A stretch of 64,000 nucleotides of DNA from Haematococcus lacustris. Its lineage: Eukaryota; Chlorophyta; Chlorophyceae; Chlamydomonadales; Haematococcaceae. The notes under the pieces were generated by a model. That model made no database searches, was not told where the DNA came from, and saw only the letters and a list, made by a program, of their open reading frames with translations. Positions 51,973 to 63,900 of the stretch are shown here, in pieces (the first letter of the stretch is position 1; each line of letters starts with the position of its first letter). Where the stretch lies: positions 8,716,787 through 8,780,786 of the forward strand of contig JASKMD010000008.1 in assembly GCA_030144725.1 (NCBI GenBank), written 5' to 3'. The position numbers were made by a program, and so were the translations under genes.

Positions 51973-53385
51973 CTAGCTGCTGCTCAGGGGCTCTCTTGCA
52001 GCCTGGGGCTCAGACACTGACTCCAGGTCCTCTCCTGCAGCTTGGGTGAATACGCCACGGATGGCAGCGGCCAGGCGCGCAAAGCCCACCTCAATGTCCT
52101 GTTCAGGCACGGCGCCAAACGTGACCCGGAAGAAGGGGCAGGGGGCACCTCCCTTGGCTAGAGCGATGTCGGTCCAGAAGGGGCGGCCAGGCACCACCAC
52201 CACCCGCTGCTGGACCAGCTGGGCTAGCAGCCGCGTGTCCACATCAGGCAAGCCTGAGCACACAGGACCACATGATGCCCAGGCTTGCCACCCATGCAGC
52301 GCAGGGCAAGCCAGGCTCTGACACACCATGCCATAGTCATGTGAGTGTGTCGTGCAGTGCAGCGCAGCGCAGTGCAGTGCAGGGGCAGCCTGATGTTAAT
52401 GATGTTTGCGGTGGTGCTGATAATGACTGGCAGGGGTCGTCTTGCTGCCCCAACCCCTCCTGATGTGAGAGGCTGTGTCAGGCTGAGCGTCAGGCAGTGT
52501 GCCAGGCTGTGTGCCGGCTGCGACAGGCTGTGAGAGGCTGTGGAAGGCTGTGTCAGGCTGTCAGGCAGGCGGTGCACGCACCTGTCAGGCGGAACCACAT
52601 GAACATGCCAGCTGAGGGGGAGGCCCAGGTGGCCAGGCCTGCCAGGTGCTGGCGTGCGGCTGCAGCAGCCACGGCGGCACGGCGTGCGTACAATGCCTAC
52701 AGGGCACCCCACACCACCCCTCATGTTGCTGTGGGCCGCAGCTGGCACAGCGCACAGCTGCTAACGGCACGGTATGACAGGCACGGCAGGGCAGGCTGCA
52801 GCACTACACAGCTGCTGTTGCATGCAATAAATGGCATGCACTGCCTCCCAGGGCCGGGATGTCCATTGGACCTGGACCCTTCACACTAAGACTCCGTCTC
52901 CAGCCACTGCCGCCCACCACCGCCCCACTCACCCTTTCGCGGGCTGCACCTTACCAGCAGCCACCCCTCGTGCCAGCGAGCAAGACCCAGCAGCTGCACC
53001 AGACCAACTCACCAGGCTGAACAACACAACCCACCACTCCACTCCACCCCTCTCCTACCCTCACCTTACCACGCCAGGGCTGATGTCTAGGACCCCCTGC
53101 CCCTGTCCCCCTCACCTGCTGCTGCTGCACAAATGCTGTAAAGCCAGCACGGCCCCAGGCCTGCAGCAGCTGCGCCACAATGACCTGGGCTAAGGGGCAG
53201 GAGCCACAACTGCTGCCCTGGATGGCCTGGGCGATCTTGGCTACCAGGGCGGGGGCGCCGCTCACCCAGCCCAGCCGGTACCTGAGGTCACACATCACGT
53301 CACATTTACCTGCTGAGTCATCCTCACCCTCACACCCTCACACCAGCAGGCAGGCAGGCAGGCAGGCCGACAGGCAGGCAGGCCA

Positions 53386-53422
<37 letters not shown>

Positions 53423-53456
53423 CGGACAGGAAGGCAGGCGGACAGGAAGGCAGGCA

Positions 53457-53490
<34 letters not shown>

Positions 53491-56400
53491 CGGACAGGAA
53501 GGCAGGCGGACAGGCAGGCAGGCAGACAGGCAGGCAGGCAGGCAGGCAGACAGGCCGGCAGAAAGGCAGGCAGGCAGGCGGACAGGAAGGCAGGCAGGCA
53601 GGCGCTCACCCTGGTCCCAGGAGCTTCGAGAAGGTGTCAATGCGCAGCACCCGGCCGTCAGTATCAAGGGACAGGAAGCTGGGAGGAAGCTGCAGTCCCG
53701 GCTGCTGAGCAGCAGGCAGAGCACCTCCCGGGTACTGCGGTGGCAGCCAGAGGGCAGCCGGTCAGCAGGGCAGTGCCACAGGGGGTCAGCAGGACAACCC
53801 GAGTCTGCAGGGCAGTGCCGTGAGCCAGGTGGCGGCCGCAGCAGCTATGGCGGCTGGGTGGCAGCAGCGGCAGCCCTGGCAGCAACTGGCATCAGCAGCA
53901 GCGGTGCGGGCAGCAGTGTGCAAGACGGTAGTGGCAGTGGCAGCAGCAACAGCCAGGGGTGCTGGGGGAGTGTCAGGCACAAGGTGAAGGAAGCAGGTGG
54001 CGTGGTGCCTGTGGCAACAGGCTGGTGCCGACAGAGGGTGGCAGTACAGCAGGGGGCTGGGGGCAGGAGGCCGTCAGTCACCTGCAGCCAGTAGTAGGCG
54101 TCGTCCTCTAGGATGAGCATGTTGTGTTCACGGCAGATCTGCAACCAGGGAGCAGCACACACTGCAACCACCACACATCAGCCCACTTCAACCAACTTTA
54201 GCCCATTTCAACAAGCCCACACTTCAACCCACTTCACTCCCCTGCCACTCCCTCCAGCACTGCTCTCTGAGCCCTGCCTACACCACAGGCCTGTGGAGGG
54301 TGTGAGGGCACAAGCAGCCTCAGTACAGCCCAGCCCAGTGAGAGGGCAGGGGAGGGTCCAGCTTCCCTTGGTTCAACCCAGGCTAATACCAGGCCAGGGC
54401 ATGGAAGACCAGGTGGCGGCCCGGCAGTGGGCAGTGAGGGGGAACAGAGAAGTATCAGGGGTTGCAGTGGGGCAGCATGAGGGGGAAGGTTTGATGCAGG
54501 TAGGGTGGGGTGAGGTCAGGAGGGGTCCACGCACTGCCCCACCCACCAGCTTGCTTAGCCTGGGGTGGCCGGCCTGGCAGTGTGTGTGTGTGTATGCGTG
54601 TTGCAGAGCAGGGGCAGCAGGAGGGGAGGCAGTGAGGTGCTGGGGCCAGGCGGCAGTGGGGCCCAGGACCCACCCCACCCCCCACACCTCGTGGCCCTCA
54701 CCTCATAGATCTGTTGCTTGCGCTCCAAAGGCATGACTGAGCCTGTGGGGTTCTGGCCGGAGGGAATGATATACCTGCATGCGTGCATGCATGCATGACC
54801 AGGGGTCATGACGCATGCGCCACAGGTTGGCCCTGCTTGCTGGTTAGAGGAGTGGAGAGGGGAAGAGTGTGTAATGGATAAGGTACGATACATACTGCTC
54901 CAGCAAAGCAAAGGAGGAGCTTCCACCTGAAAGCTTCCGCCTGATTTCACCGCCTAGTCTGACCCAAGCCCCCGTCTCTGCAGTTCTTGTTTGCAGTTTC
55001 CAGTCTGCAGCTGGTGGAAGGCAGTGTGACATGCCAGGAGAGTGAGGTCGCGATAAGCCTCGCCTCCATGCCCCTAGCTTAGGGGCATGCTGGCAGCACC
55101 ACCACGCCCCTACACCTGGGTGTGGGCCTTGAGCACAGGATGGGGTCCCTGGTGCCTGATGCAGGGCTGGCCTGACCACCCTCGTTTTCCTGCGCCCTCC
55201 CTTCCTCAGGACTCACAGGATGCGGGGCGCCTTGCCCGTGACCGGGCTGGCTGGGTGGCTGGCCAATACACGCCTCAGGCTGTCGGGCACCATGCCATGC
55301 TCGTCCAGGGCCACCTGCGGCGCCACCAGGCACAGTGTGACCAACAGTGTGACCAACAGTGTGACCAACAGGCTGTGGCCGCAGTGGGGTGAAGTCAGGG
55401 CCAAGGCCAGGGTCAGGGCCAGGATCAGGGCCAAGGCCAGGGCCAGGGTCAGGGCCAAGGCCAGGATCAGGGTCGGGGTCAGGGCCAGGGCATATGCTTA
55501 GATATCTGCAGTGGGGTGAAGTCAGGCCAGCAGCGCCTCTGCCTGTTTCTTTGTCCACCCTGGCTGCGGGTGGCCCCCTCCAGGTCCTCGACTATCTCAA
55601 CAGGTCATGCTACCGGGGTGGAGGGGGGAGGGCCAGGTGGAAGCAGAGGGGGGTGGGGTCAGTGGAGTTCAGGGCCAGGCGGGTGAGGGAGGAGGGCTGA
55701 TGTCAGGGAGGGGTGGGGGGCAGGGTTGATCTGGTGGGGGGGTCACACACAGTGAAGGGGCAGGGGGTGAGGCCAGTAAGGGAGGCCTAGGGGGCTTGGG
55801 TCAGAGGGTAACACACACAGTGGGTACAGGGCAGATAGCTTAGCGTAGAGACCAGAGGTGGTAATCAGAGGCAGGTGGCTGGTTTGCATATAAAACTAGC
55901 ACATTCATGCATGTACACAATCATGTTCTCATACACTAAATCATAATGTTACGGGCGTTCTTCTTGCTCAACCCCAACGAGTATAGTTTACTTGAAGCCT
56001 GGAGCTTCTAGTCAACTAGTATTCTAGTATTATTTAAACAATAACATAAACTAACTATAATTCCATTATATCATGGCAACAGTGGTGTGAGCTGGTCTCA
56101 CCGGCAGCATGATGAGGCCACGAGGGATGAAGATGCACTCGGGGGCGTGAGTGTATGCAAACTCCTCACACACCACAAAGTCACCCTTGTCACACAGGCA
56201 GGCGATGGCAGCGTTGAGGGCGTGCACCTGCGGCAAGGCAGCCAGGGGTAGCAGCACAGCTATGCCCCAGCTGTGCCCCAGCCAGGTGGTGTCCGGGTGG
56301 TGAGGCAGCAGCAGGCTGTGGAGGAGCTAGGTGCAGCGGTGGGGTGAGAGGGTGGTGTGGCGTGCCTGCATGGACTGGTGCTGGAGATGGAGGGGAGAGG

Positions 56401-58197
56401 CGGATGCGGAGGGCAGGGGCCTGGGCCAAGTGCTGCCTACTAGGCTTTGCCAGGCCAGGCCAGATCAGATCAGATCAGATCAGGTCAGACCAGACCAGAT
56501 CAGGTCAGATCAAGTGCCTTGCTAGGTGTCGCCAGCCAGCTGCAGCCAGCCCACCGCCATGCTTGCCCTCATGCGAGGGCGCCAGCAACTCACCGCCCCA
56601 CTGGTGATGGCTGTGTGGAAGGGCAGGGGCGGGGCGTGGCAGTGCTGCACGATGTCTGTAGCCCACTGCCTGAGGGGTGCGTGGCCTGAGTGGAACATGT
56701 ACTGCTGCGCATCAAACACCTGCACAGGGGGGGAGGGGGCGGGGGGCGAGGGGCAGTGAGAGGGAGGGGTGAGGAGTGAGGACGTCAGGGGGATGAGGGG
56801 GGAGGACGTCAGGGGGGTGAGGGGGGAGGTTAGGGGGCGGGGGGAACCGGGGAGTAGGGGCAGCGAGAGGGCAAAGGGGCAGGTGGTCAGGGGGGAGAGG
56901 TCAGGGGGTGCAACACAGTGGGGCAGTAGCAAGGGCCCACTGGACAAGGTGCAGGGGCAGCCAGTGCAGTGAGGCCAAACCAGAGTATTGTCCTTAGCCT
57001 CCTGCCTCCCTGCCCCGGCCTGCATGCTGCTGCTGCTTTGCAGGCCTTGAAGGCCCAGCTGCTGCCACCCCACCACTCACCAGCTGGCCCCCAATGCTGA
57101 TGGTCACCGGCGGCAGGCCGGCAGCGCTGAGTAGGGGCAGGGGCCCCTGAGGGCCGGACGCCAGGCTGGACCCCAGGCTGGGTGGCACTGCTGCTGGCGT
57201 GCTCTGGCCTCCTTCCTGTGCATCTGCCTCCACACTGCTTGGCCCACTCACACACCCTGCGCCTGCATCTGCCCCAGCACTGCCCCCGTGCTCCTTTGGC
57301 TCACACGCTGGGCTGGCATTTAAAACCCTTGCCGGTGGCTTCTCTGATTCTGGCTGCCTATCTGCTACCAACCCTGCTGCCTGCTGCCCTGCTGCCTGCT
57401 GGCTCAGCTTGGCTTGCACGTCTGGAAGCGCTGGATCTGTTGGCTGAGCTGTCGCCACTGGTGCCAGTTTAGGCAAGCCGAGCAACCCCTCTGAGATCTC
57501 ACTCTCTGGAGCCAGGCTGGGTGTGACATCATCCTCTGACAGGCAGGCGGAAGCTGCCCCACTGTCGCTTTGCTGGCAGAAGGCACTGCTGTAGAGGCTG
57601 CTGCTGCTGCCAGCCAGACCAGGGCCTAAGTGCAGCGCTAGTGGCGCCTGCCTGGATGCTGTGTGGCTACTGGCACAGTCAGTGGTGGCGGCTCCTGTGG
57701 GCTGTGCAGACTCTAAAACGCTGGCAGCTGCAGTGGGAACCTGGCATGCTTGCCGACAATGTGGGAGGGAGCTTGCACAGATTGTTAACAGAGGGAAGGA
57801 GTCGGTGGAGGGCAGACCCGCGTGCAATGTCACTACGTCAGGCACTCCAGCAAACGCATTCACCAAGTCTGCGTGCAAAAGAGCAACAAGCTACATGCAA
57901 GCTCGCGGCGACCACGGCCACAAATTTGCATGCACGTGAGCTGCACTGATGCATATAAGATTACAGCAGGCACGCGCCCTTGCACGAGAGTTTGGGCACT
58001 CGTGGGCTTGCCCGCACCGTGCAGTTTGTACCTCACAGTCCGCGTCGCGCCGCAATTGTGCTATGGTGTGCGTTGCGCAGTGGTTTGTGTGGAAGTGGCA
58101 TGTGACGCAGCTCACCGGCAAGCGCGGACGCCTTGAGTGCCCGGGCCTCCTCGCTCCAGTAGTGGTCAAAGCTGACCCTTGCGCAATCCAGGTTCAT
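51973..58197 (-). CDS. Aro8/AADAT-type class I/II aminotransferase, 457 aa
   Basis: Twelve minus-strand exons join in phase: 58197-58116, 57868-57790, 57126-57081, 56719-56594, 56227-56102, 55314-55217, 54774-54702, 54138-54082, 53734-53610, 53281-53116, 52696-52582 and 52253-51973. It is a PLP enzyme moving amino groups between aromatic or 2-aminoadipate-type amino acids and 2-oxo acids. Motifs in order: TLHAGLPSTDSFP (N-terminus), FHTAITSGA, GDFVVCEEFAY, PSGQNPTGS (Asn about 194), LILEDDAYYWLQ (Asp about 222-223, Tyr 226), IDTFSKLLGPG-YRLGW (Schiff-base Lys about 266), MFMWFRL and FFRVTFG (substrate-carboxylate Arg about 407). Length fits the family. There is no clear organelle signal. Exact substrate is not decidable from sequence. 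Intron 2 is open in frame. Confidence 0.88.
53346..53603. repeat. CAGG tetranucleotide satellite in aminotransferase intron
   Basis: Imperfect (CAGG)n with recurrent CGGACAGGAAGG and CAGACAGG variants, in intron 9, ending 6 bp before the 53610 donor on the minus strand. Confidence 0.92.
55325..55495. repeat. Two minisatellites in aminotransferase intron 5
   Basis: About 55337-55374 is a (GTGACCAACA)n run of four units. 55393-55490 is a (GGGCCAAGGCCAGGGTCA)-type array of about twelve half-units. The ORFs over them are artefacts. Confidence 0.85.
56459..56517. repeat. AGATC/AGGTC pentanucleotide repeat
   Basis: Eleven or so units of (C)AGATCAG / AGGTCAG in intron 4 of the aminotransferase gene. 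Confidence 0.85.
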
Positions 58198-58600
58198 TCA
58201 ATTTTGCGAACCGCGCCCAAGTCCAGCGTTCCAACGCTTACCACAGATACGTTATGAGCTGGCGGGCTGTGACAAGCAGGGTGTGACAGAGAAAAGCTCA
58301 GTATTGCGGGTCGACTAGCAGCGTGGAAGCAACATGCACGGATATAGGGTTGTGTTTTCATGACACTGTCATACAATTTCCTATATATTTTTGTGCCTGT
58401 TATCAGCTTGTGGACTGCTGCTAGGGAAAGAATGAGGAAGCCGGGGCTAGCAACAAGCTATTCAGGGTATTTGTGTGCACGAGCAGCAGGGTGCCCGTGT
58501 TAAGGTGCAAAACATTGAGTGCACCACTGCTCAGTTTTACCCACATAAAAGGCCACGACTTTCAACTTGCTATGTTTGTGGCTGACACAGCTAACACAGC
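58198..58600. other. Aminotransferase upstream region
   Basis: About 400 bp upstream of the aminotransferase start. It is more AT-rich around 58370-58390 (TATATATTTT on the plus strand). No promoter motif can be assigned with confidence, and no gene was seen. Confidence 0.35.
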
Positions 58601-58614
58601 ATCAGGAGTAGAAA

Positions 58615-59765
58615 CACCTTCCTCATCGGCCAAGCGGGCAGCAAATACCACGCAAAGGCAAAATCAGGTCCACACACTACTGTTTTGTCTGTGTGGAGAC
58701 ATTTCCCATGCACATGGCCTGGGCGCCTTCTATCTACACTATTGCCTGACGCCTGTGACAGGGCAAAAACCTAGGGTTGGCATGATGAACATGCGTTGAT
58801 GTATCCTAATAACAGCTCAAGAGGAGGCACACTACTGTGGCACAGCAGGCTGCTGCTAATCGTTGGCCTTGGGTGGGCGGACTTGCAACCGCTTGTAGCC
58901 CAGGCCTAGGTACTCCTTGCTCTTGGCGGGCCGCTCAGGAGGTCAGTCCATGAGCAGAGCTCCAGCAATCGCCACTTGCTCTTCCCAATGCGCTGCAAGA
59001 TTCTATGCTAAATTGCAGTCCCTGTCTACCCACCTGCCTGCATATGGTGCTAATTTGGCTTTGGCAGACTTGCCCTGGGCCTTGCCTTTGCCCCTGGTGG
59101 GCTCAGCTGCCTGCTCAGCCTTGGTGCGCTTGCTGCGCTTGGCTGGCAGGGGAGTGCTGGGCCCAGGCTCTGAGGCTGCTGGCTGTGAGGCTTTCTGGCT
59201 GCTGCATGGGGGCTGTGGCAGGATGCGTGGGGCCACTACCTGGCACCACACCAGGCCCCAAACTGGCTGGTCACGCTGCTGGCTCCAGCCTCCAGGCTCA
59301 GCGCAGCAGGTAGTAGTGCACCTGCTCTGGTGGTCTTCCAGCCTGCAGGCCGGGTGGGCTTGCATTTGCCCAGCTGCTCCGCACAGGGCAGCTGGCCATT
59401 CACTGCTGAGCTGACCTGGCTGGTGCGGTGCTCATCCACAAGCACCACCCTGCCCCGCTGCTGGTCTGTGGCCCTGGGCCTGCACACCACCTTGCAGTGG
59501 GCTTGCAGCACCACGTCGGCAGCCCAGCCTCCCCTGGTGCCAATGCCAGCCGCGCCAAAGAAGACCAGGTGGCACAGTCCCGGCTGACGTGTGGGAAACA
59601 TATGTGCTGTACTCCTGCCACGCACCGCTGAAATCTGCCTCTGCAACCTTGTCCCATATGCCTCGTCTGTCGTGCAGAGCACTGCCCTGTGCACGGTGCA
59701 AGAGCACAACATGCATCCTGCAGCACCTTGGCCCCCACTAGGGCCTAGGTTGACGTGGACCACCA
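58615..59765 (-). pseudogene. Fanzor-like nuclease copy F5
   Basis: Minus strand. FFGAAGIGTRGGWAADV (about 59555), CRPRATDQQRGRVVLVDEHR (RuvC-II Glu, about 59440) and SQVSSAVNGQLPC are followed by a frameshift near 59300. Next come SQQRDQPVWGLVWC, a Ser/Pro/Lys linker and GRWVDRDCNLA with a stop, where the family reads DRDCNAALNMQ. No RuvC-I block is visible: upstream of 59560 the similarity is lost. The 3' tail (58690-58860) keeps the hairpin at 58705-58723. It is intergenic, co-oriented with both neighbours. Confidence 0.7.
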
Positions 59766-60148
59766 GGGACCACTACAGAGACCACAAGGGACCACTACGA
59801 AACGGTGGCCCTGCATCCTACAGCCGCGGTGTGCTGCTTGAGTTCACTGCCTTCACAACAGCTTTCGCCATGTCTTCCTGCACCAGGGCTGTTGCCACAT
59901 CTACAGTGTTCTGGGTCGCATCAGTGCCAAAGAGCCTGCAGTGGCACACCAGGACACACCAAGGTAATTGCAACCCAGTCAGTAGAGACAACAGGCATGG
60001 CGATCAGGCACAGCTGAGCCATGGGCACATGCCAGGCAATCAGGAACATGCTTTATTGCTGCCACTCGAGGTAGGGTCATAGCCACCTGTATGCTTGAGC
60101 CTAAAGAGTCAAGACAAAAGCCTGTTTTCATTATGTTGAAGAGTGAGA
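59766..60148. other. Intergenic; no gene seen
   Basis: Starts with a GGGACCACTAC(A/G) tandem motif (59767-59802) that also stands near the 3' end of F2 and F3 (GGGACCACTAGCGAGACC). No supported coding exon was seen. Confidence 0.45.
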
Positions 60149-60153
60149 TTACA
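60149..60153 (-). terminator. TGTAA polyadenylation signal
   Basis: TGTAA on the minus strand, 47 nt behind the stop codon of the 90-aa membrane protein gene. TGTAA is the usual polyadenylation signal of chlorophycean nuclear genes. Confidence 0.6.
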
Positions 60154-60199
60154 GTCGTGCAGCACCTCAGTGTTGAGCAGGGGCCAGGCCAGGCTGCAC

Positions 60200-60698
60200 T
60201 TACCAATGTGTCCCCAGATGGTGCTTGATCTGAAGCTGTTCTGCATAAGCCATGATGGGGTGCCGGGACACGTCTGTTCCTAGCGCCCAGATCTCCTCTC
60301 GAAAATACACCACCACCGCAAACACCATCACAAAGAGTAACTGCAAGCAATCGTGTGCCCAGTCAGAGTAAGCCGGGATTACACATGCTGTGACAAACTG
60401 CACTGCACAGCATCGACTGTTGTCACGAAACACACACATACCGATAGCTGCATCCACTTGTTGGGGTTGCTGGCAGGTGCTCTAGGCTGAGCTCCAGCAA
60501 TCACAGCTGCAGCAACCTGGCAAGTAGGACACCGGAAAACAGAAGGCATTACATAGCTGGCAGTGTGCAGTATGCTTGCAGAAATGCTGAGGGAAGCTGA
60601 GTAGGCTGCATCGCTGATGCATGGCAAGCTGTCGTGCACACCTCAGACGGCTTAGCAGACGCAGCGACCTCCACGCACACAGCCTGGCCGTGCTGCAT
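60200..60698 (-). CDS. Small single-pass membrane protein, 90 aa
   Basis: Three exons, all phase 0: 60698-60642, 60516-60442 and 60340-60200. ATG 60698 opens MQHGQAVCVEVAASAKPSE. Exon 2 gives VIAGAQPRAPASNPNKWMQLS. Exon 3 begins with a hydrophobic segment (LLFVMVFAVVVYF, likely one membrane helix) followed by REEIWALGTDVSRHPIMAYA and a short helix (EQLQIKHHLG), ending TGG TAA. The regular splicing, TGTAA signal and protein-like composition support a real gene. The family is not recognised. A GTAAGT overlapping the stop could be a donor, giving a longer form. It is divergent from the gamma-tubulin complex gene, with start codons 262 bp apart. Confidence 0.65.
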
Positions 60699-60960
60699 TG
60701 TGTAGATGCTACAGCCAGCTATCGCTGTATGTCTCGTTAGTGATTTCCCTCGTACTCCATCGGATGCGCAAAGTCAATCAAGCTAAGCAGAAGCAATACC
60801 AAAGGCTATCTACCCTGTCTGTCGAGCGGGAGCAGTTGGCCAGTACAGTTGCCTATGTTTGTTTACGATTTTCCTGTAGTGGGGGGTAGGCTGCAAAAGT
60901 CCGGTTCTGGTTTGGATTCGTCCAGCTACATTTCGTTTTGAAAGTAAGTTCGTCTTGGCG
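60699..60960. promoter_or_regulatory. Bidirectional promoter region
   Basis: 262 bp separate the start codons of the 90-aa membrane protein (minus) and the gamma-tubulin complex gene (plus). Both promoters and 5' UTRs must lie here or overlap. No TATA box is obvious. Confidence 0.5.
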
Positions 60961-63900
60961 ATGTCTGCCAGTATCTACGCACGACAGCTGCAGGAACGGC
61001 AGCATGTATTACTTGATCAATTGATTACCCGCCTGTTGCCGGTAAAGGTAAGACGACGAGCCTGCGCGACGAAGCCAGCTGGCTGCGCGATGATGAGCAT
61101 TTGCGCTGCAGAAAGGCGAGGAGAACTACGGGCTCGCGTGGGACTTTTGCACCGGGAACCTGAACCCCAAGTTCCACTCCTACCGCGAAGCTGATACCCG
61201 CGATGTCGCTCGCCTGTTTGAGGGGTGAGCTGCAGCCGTATTGCTTGCCGGACACCCCGAGCATGCTACCAAACATGGCCCTGCCGCCTCGCAGGCTCGA
61301 AGCCCGCATGGAGCAGCACTCCCAACTTGCCAAGGCTGCTCGCATGTGCCAGCTGCGCCAGCAGTTGGCAGCCTTGTCCTTGCCCGGGGCTGGTGGCGAC
61401 ACTGCTGCCTCCACCCTGCTGCTGCTCTATGGCCTATCTGGGCAGCCTTTGCTGAGCACCCTGCCCACATCACCTCAGGCAGCAAGCAGGCAGGGTGAGG
61501 GGCAGCTAGAGCTACCAGGCAGCGCTGATGCTTTTCCCTGCGATGGCTCCTCCAGTGAGGAGTGTGACAGCAGCGACTACGGCTCCACAGGTGGGGGAAG
61601 CGAGGAGGAGCTATCTGACTGGGAGGATGAAAGTGGGGAGGGGAAGGCGGGGCAGCAGGGTGCATGGGTGGAGGCAGGGGCGCCAGCTCCAGGCCCAGCA
61701 GCAGGGGCCGACCCACAGGACCCCTCCACTGCTCAGGCCTCAGGCATCAGGGGGAGTCAGGACGGCAGCCAGGTGGAGCAGGGGCCAGGACCACCCTTGG
61801 CCGCCCCCGCCCCCCAGCCGCCCCGGGGGCCCCCCCAGCCCGCTGCAGGCAGTGGCGGCACCCCCCCTGGCAGCCCCCCCTGGGGCCCCCTCGGCACCCT
61901 AGGCTGCCTCCCCTCCCCCCCTGATGCCCCGCTGTCCAGCGCTAGTCAGGCCGGGCTGGGCCCTGGGCAGCTGCAGCCCCCTGGCCCGGCCGTGGCTCAG
62001 GCGGGGGACCTGGTGGGGCGGCTGGGCCAGGAGCGGCTGCAGCACACGCCCTGGGCGCTGCGGGGCCGCCAGCTGTGCGTGACGGAGGCATTCCTGGTGC
62101 ACCAGGTGGGGGCGGCAGCAGGCCCAGGGGGGGCCAGGGGGGGCCAGGAGGGGCCAGGGGGGGCCAGGGGGGGGAGGTGCAGCAGCAGCAGTGAGGGGCT
62201 CTGCTGTAGGCATTGCAGACAAGACCTTGGGGGATGGGTGGCGCTTCATAGCCTTGGCCATGACTCACCTCGTTACCTTCTCCCTCAACCTGATCCGTGA
62301 ACCCCTTGCCTGACCCCCTCGCCTGGACCCCCTTGCCCAGGTCTCAATACTGACCTGATCTGCAAGTCAATAGGAGGGGGTCTGGCTGCAAGGCCTACAA
62401 GCCGCATTGGGAATTTTTGTTTACCCTCCATGACACACATACTCTCAGTATGAGGTCACACTCCCAGTCACACTGTGATGTGGTGTGAGACAAGTGGCAT
62501 TCGGTGCTGTGCCGTGCTGGGTGGTGCGTGAGGCTGGCTGCAGGTGCTGAACCTGCTGCTGGGGCACAGCTCCTCAGTGTTCAGCCCCCTGCAGCAAGGG
62601 TCAGCGCCTGCAGCCAGCCTGCCCTCCCTCCTCCCCCTGCCGGGACTGCACACCCCCCACCTCACACTCACCTTGGTGACAGGGCTGCTGTCACACTTTG
62701 GGCGGGCTGCATCACACCTGCTGTGGTTGACAAACCTGGTCAAAACCTCAGACCAGGCATGGGACACACATCCCACGTGTGACCTTCCAAACACTCCTCA
62801 CTCCTGCTGGGTCACCCTTCCAGCTGAAGTGCTGGCTGAGGGTGAGAGTGGGACAGTGAGTGTGAGCCTCACTCCCAGCGCCAGGGCCATGCTGCAGGCA
62901 GCTAAGCAGCAGCTGCTGGTGCTGCAGCAACCCCTGGTGGCACTGCAGCAGGACAACCTGGCTGCAAGCAGCAGCAGCAGCAGCAGCAGGGTGGGGGGGT
63001 GCACGCTGCTGCAGCTGTGGGCCCTGTGCCAGGTCCCTCTGCGCCGTGTGACCACCCTAGCCACCGCAGTGGGCTCAGCCTTGGCTGCCCAGGCCGCCGC
63101 CACACCGCCGCCCGACACCCAGTCCAGGCTGGTCCTGCAGCAAGTCGGCCATCAGGGCCAGCTGCCCCCCCACCCCCCCCCCCAGACCCGCCCCTGGCGG
63201 TACCTCTACAGACCAGGCACACCCCAACGTGGCAGCCCAGGGCAGGTTGGCGGCTGGGGCGGCGTCGGCAGCGGCGTCTAGTGCGCTGCTGGATAGGCTA
63301 GGGGCGGTGGTGCAGGAGGCTGAGGCGCTGGGGAACAGCCCTGCGGGCGTGGCTGCTCAGCAGCAGTTGCTGCACCTCTCGCTCACTGCGCTGGGACCCT
63401 GCCTGGCCAGCTTGCAGGCGTGGCTGTGGGGGCAGGCTGATACCAGTCTTACAGGTGAAGTGAGCCTCTCCCCCTCCCCCTCCCCCTCCCCCTCCCCCTC
63501 CCCCTCCCCCTCCCCCTCCCCCTCCCCCTCCCCCTCCCCCTCCCCCTCCCCCTCCCCCTCCCCCTCCCCCTCCCCCTCCCCCTCCCCCTCCCCCTCCCCC
63601 TCCCCCTCCCCCTCCCCTCCCCCTCCCCCTCCCCCTCCCCCTCCCCCTCCCCCTCCCCCTCCCCCTCCCCCTCCCCCTCCCCCTCCCCCTCCCCCTCCCC
63701 CTCCCCCTCCCCCTCCCCCTCCCCCTCCCCCTCCCCCTCCCCCTCCCCCTCCCCCTCCCCCTCCCCCTCCCCCTCCCCCTCCCCCTCCCCCTCCCCCTCC
63801 CCCTCCCCCTCCCCCTCCCCCTCCCCCTCCCCCTCCCCCTCCCCCTCCCCCTCCCCCTCCCCCTCCCCCTCCCCTCTTTGGCTAGACTAGTGGCTGAATC

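Noticed and set aside
62600..62830. An extra intron in the gamma-tubulin complex exon 62544-63143 (GTGTGA ... CCTTCCAG)
   Set aside because: Removing it breaks the reading frame, whereas reading through keeps the frame open and the later join in phase.
63229..63885. Poly-Pro / Ser-Pro extension of the gamma-tubulin complex protein
   Set aside because: The donor at 63455 and acceptor at 63944 join in phase to a family motif ([10 protein letters not shown]), so the CCCCCT array is intronic.
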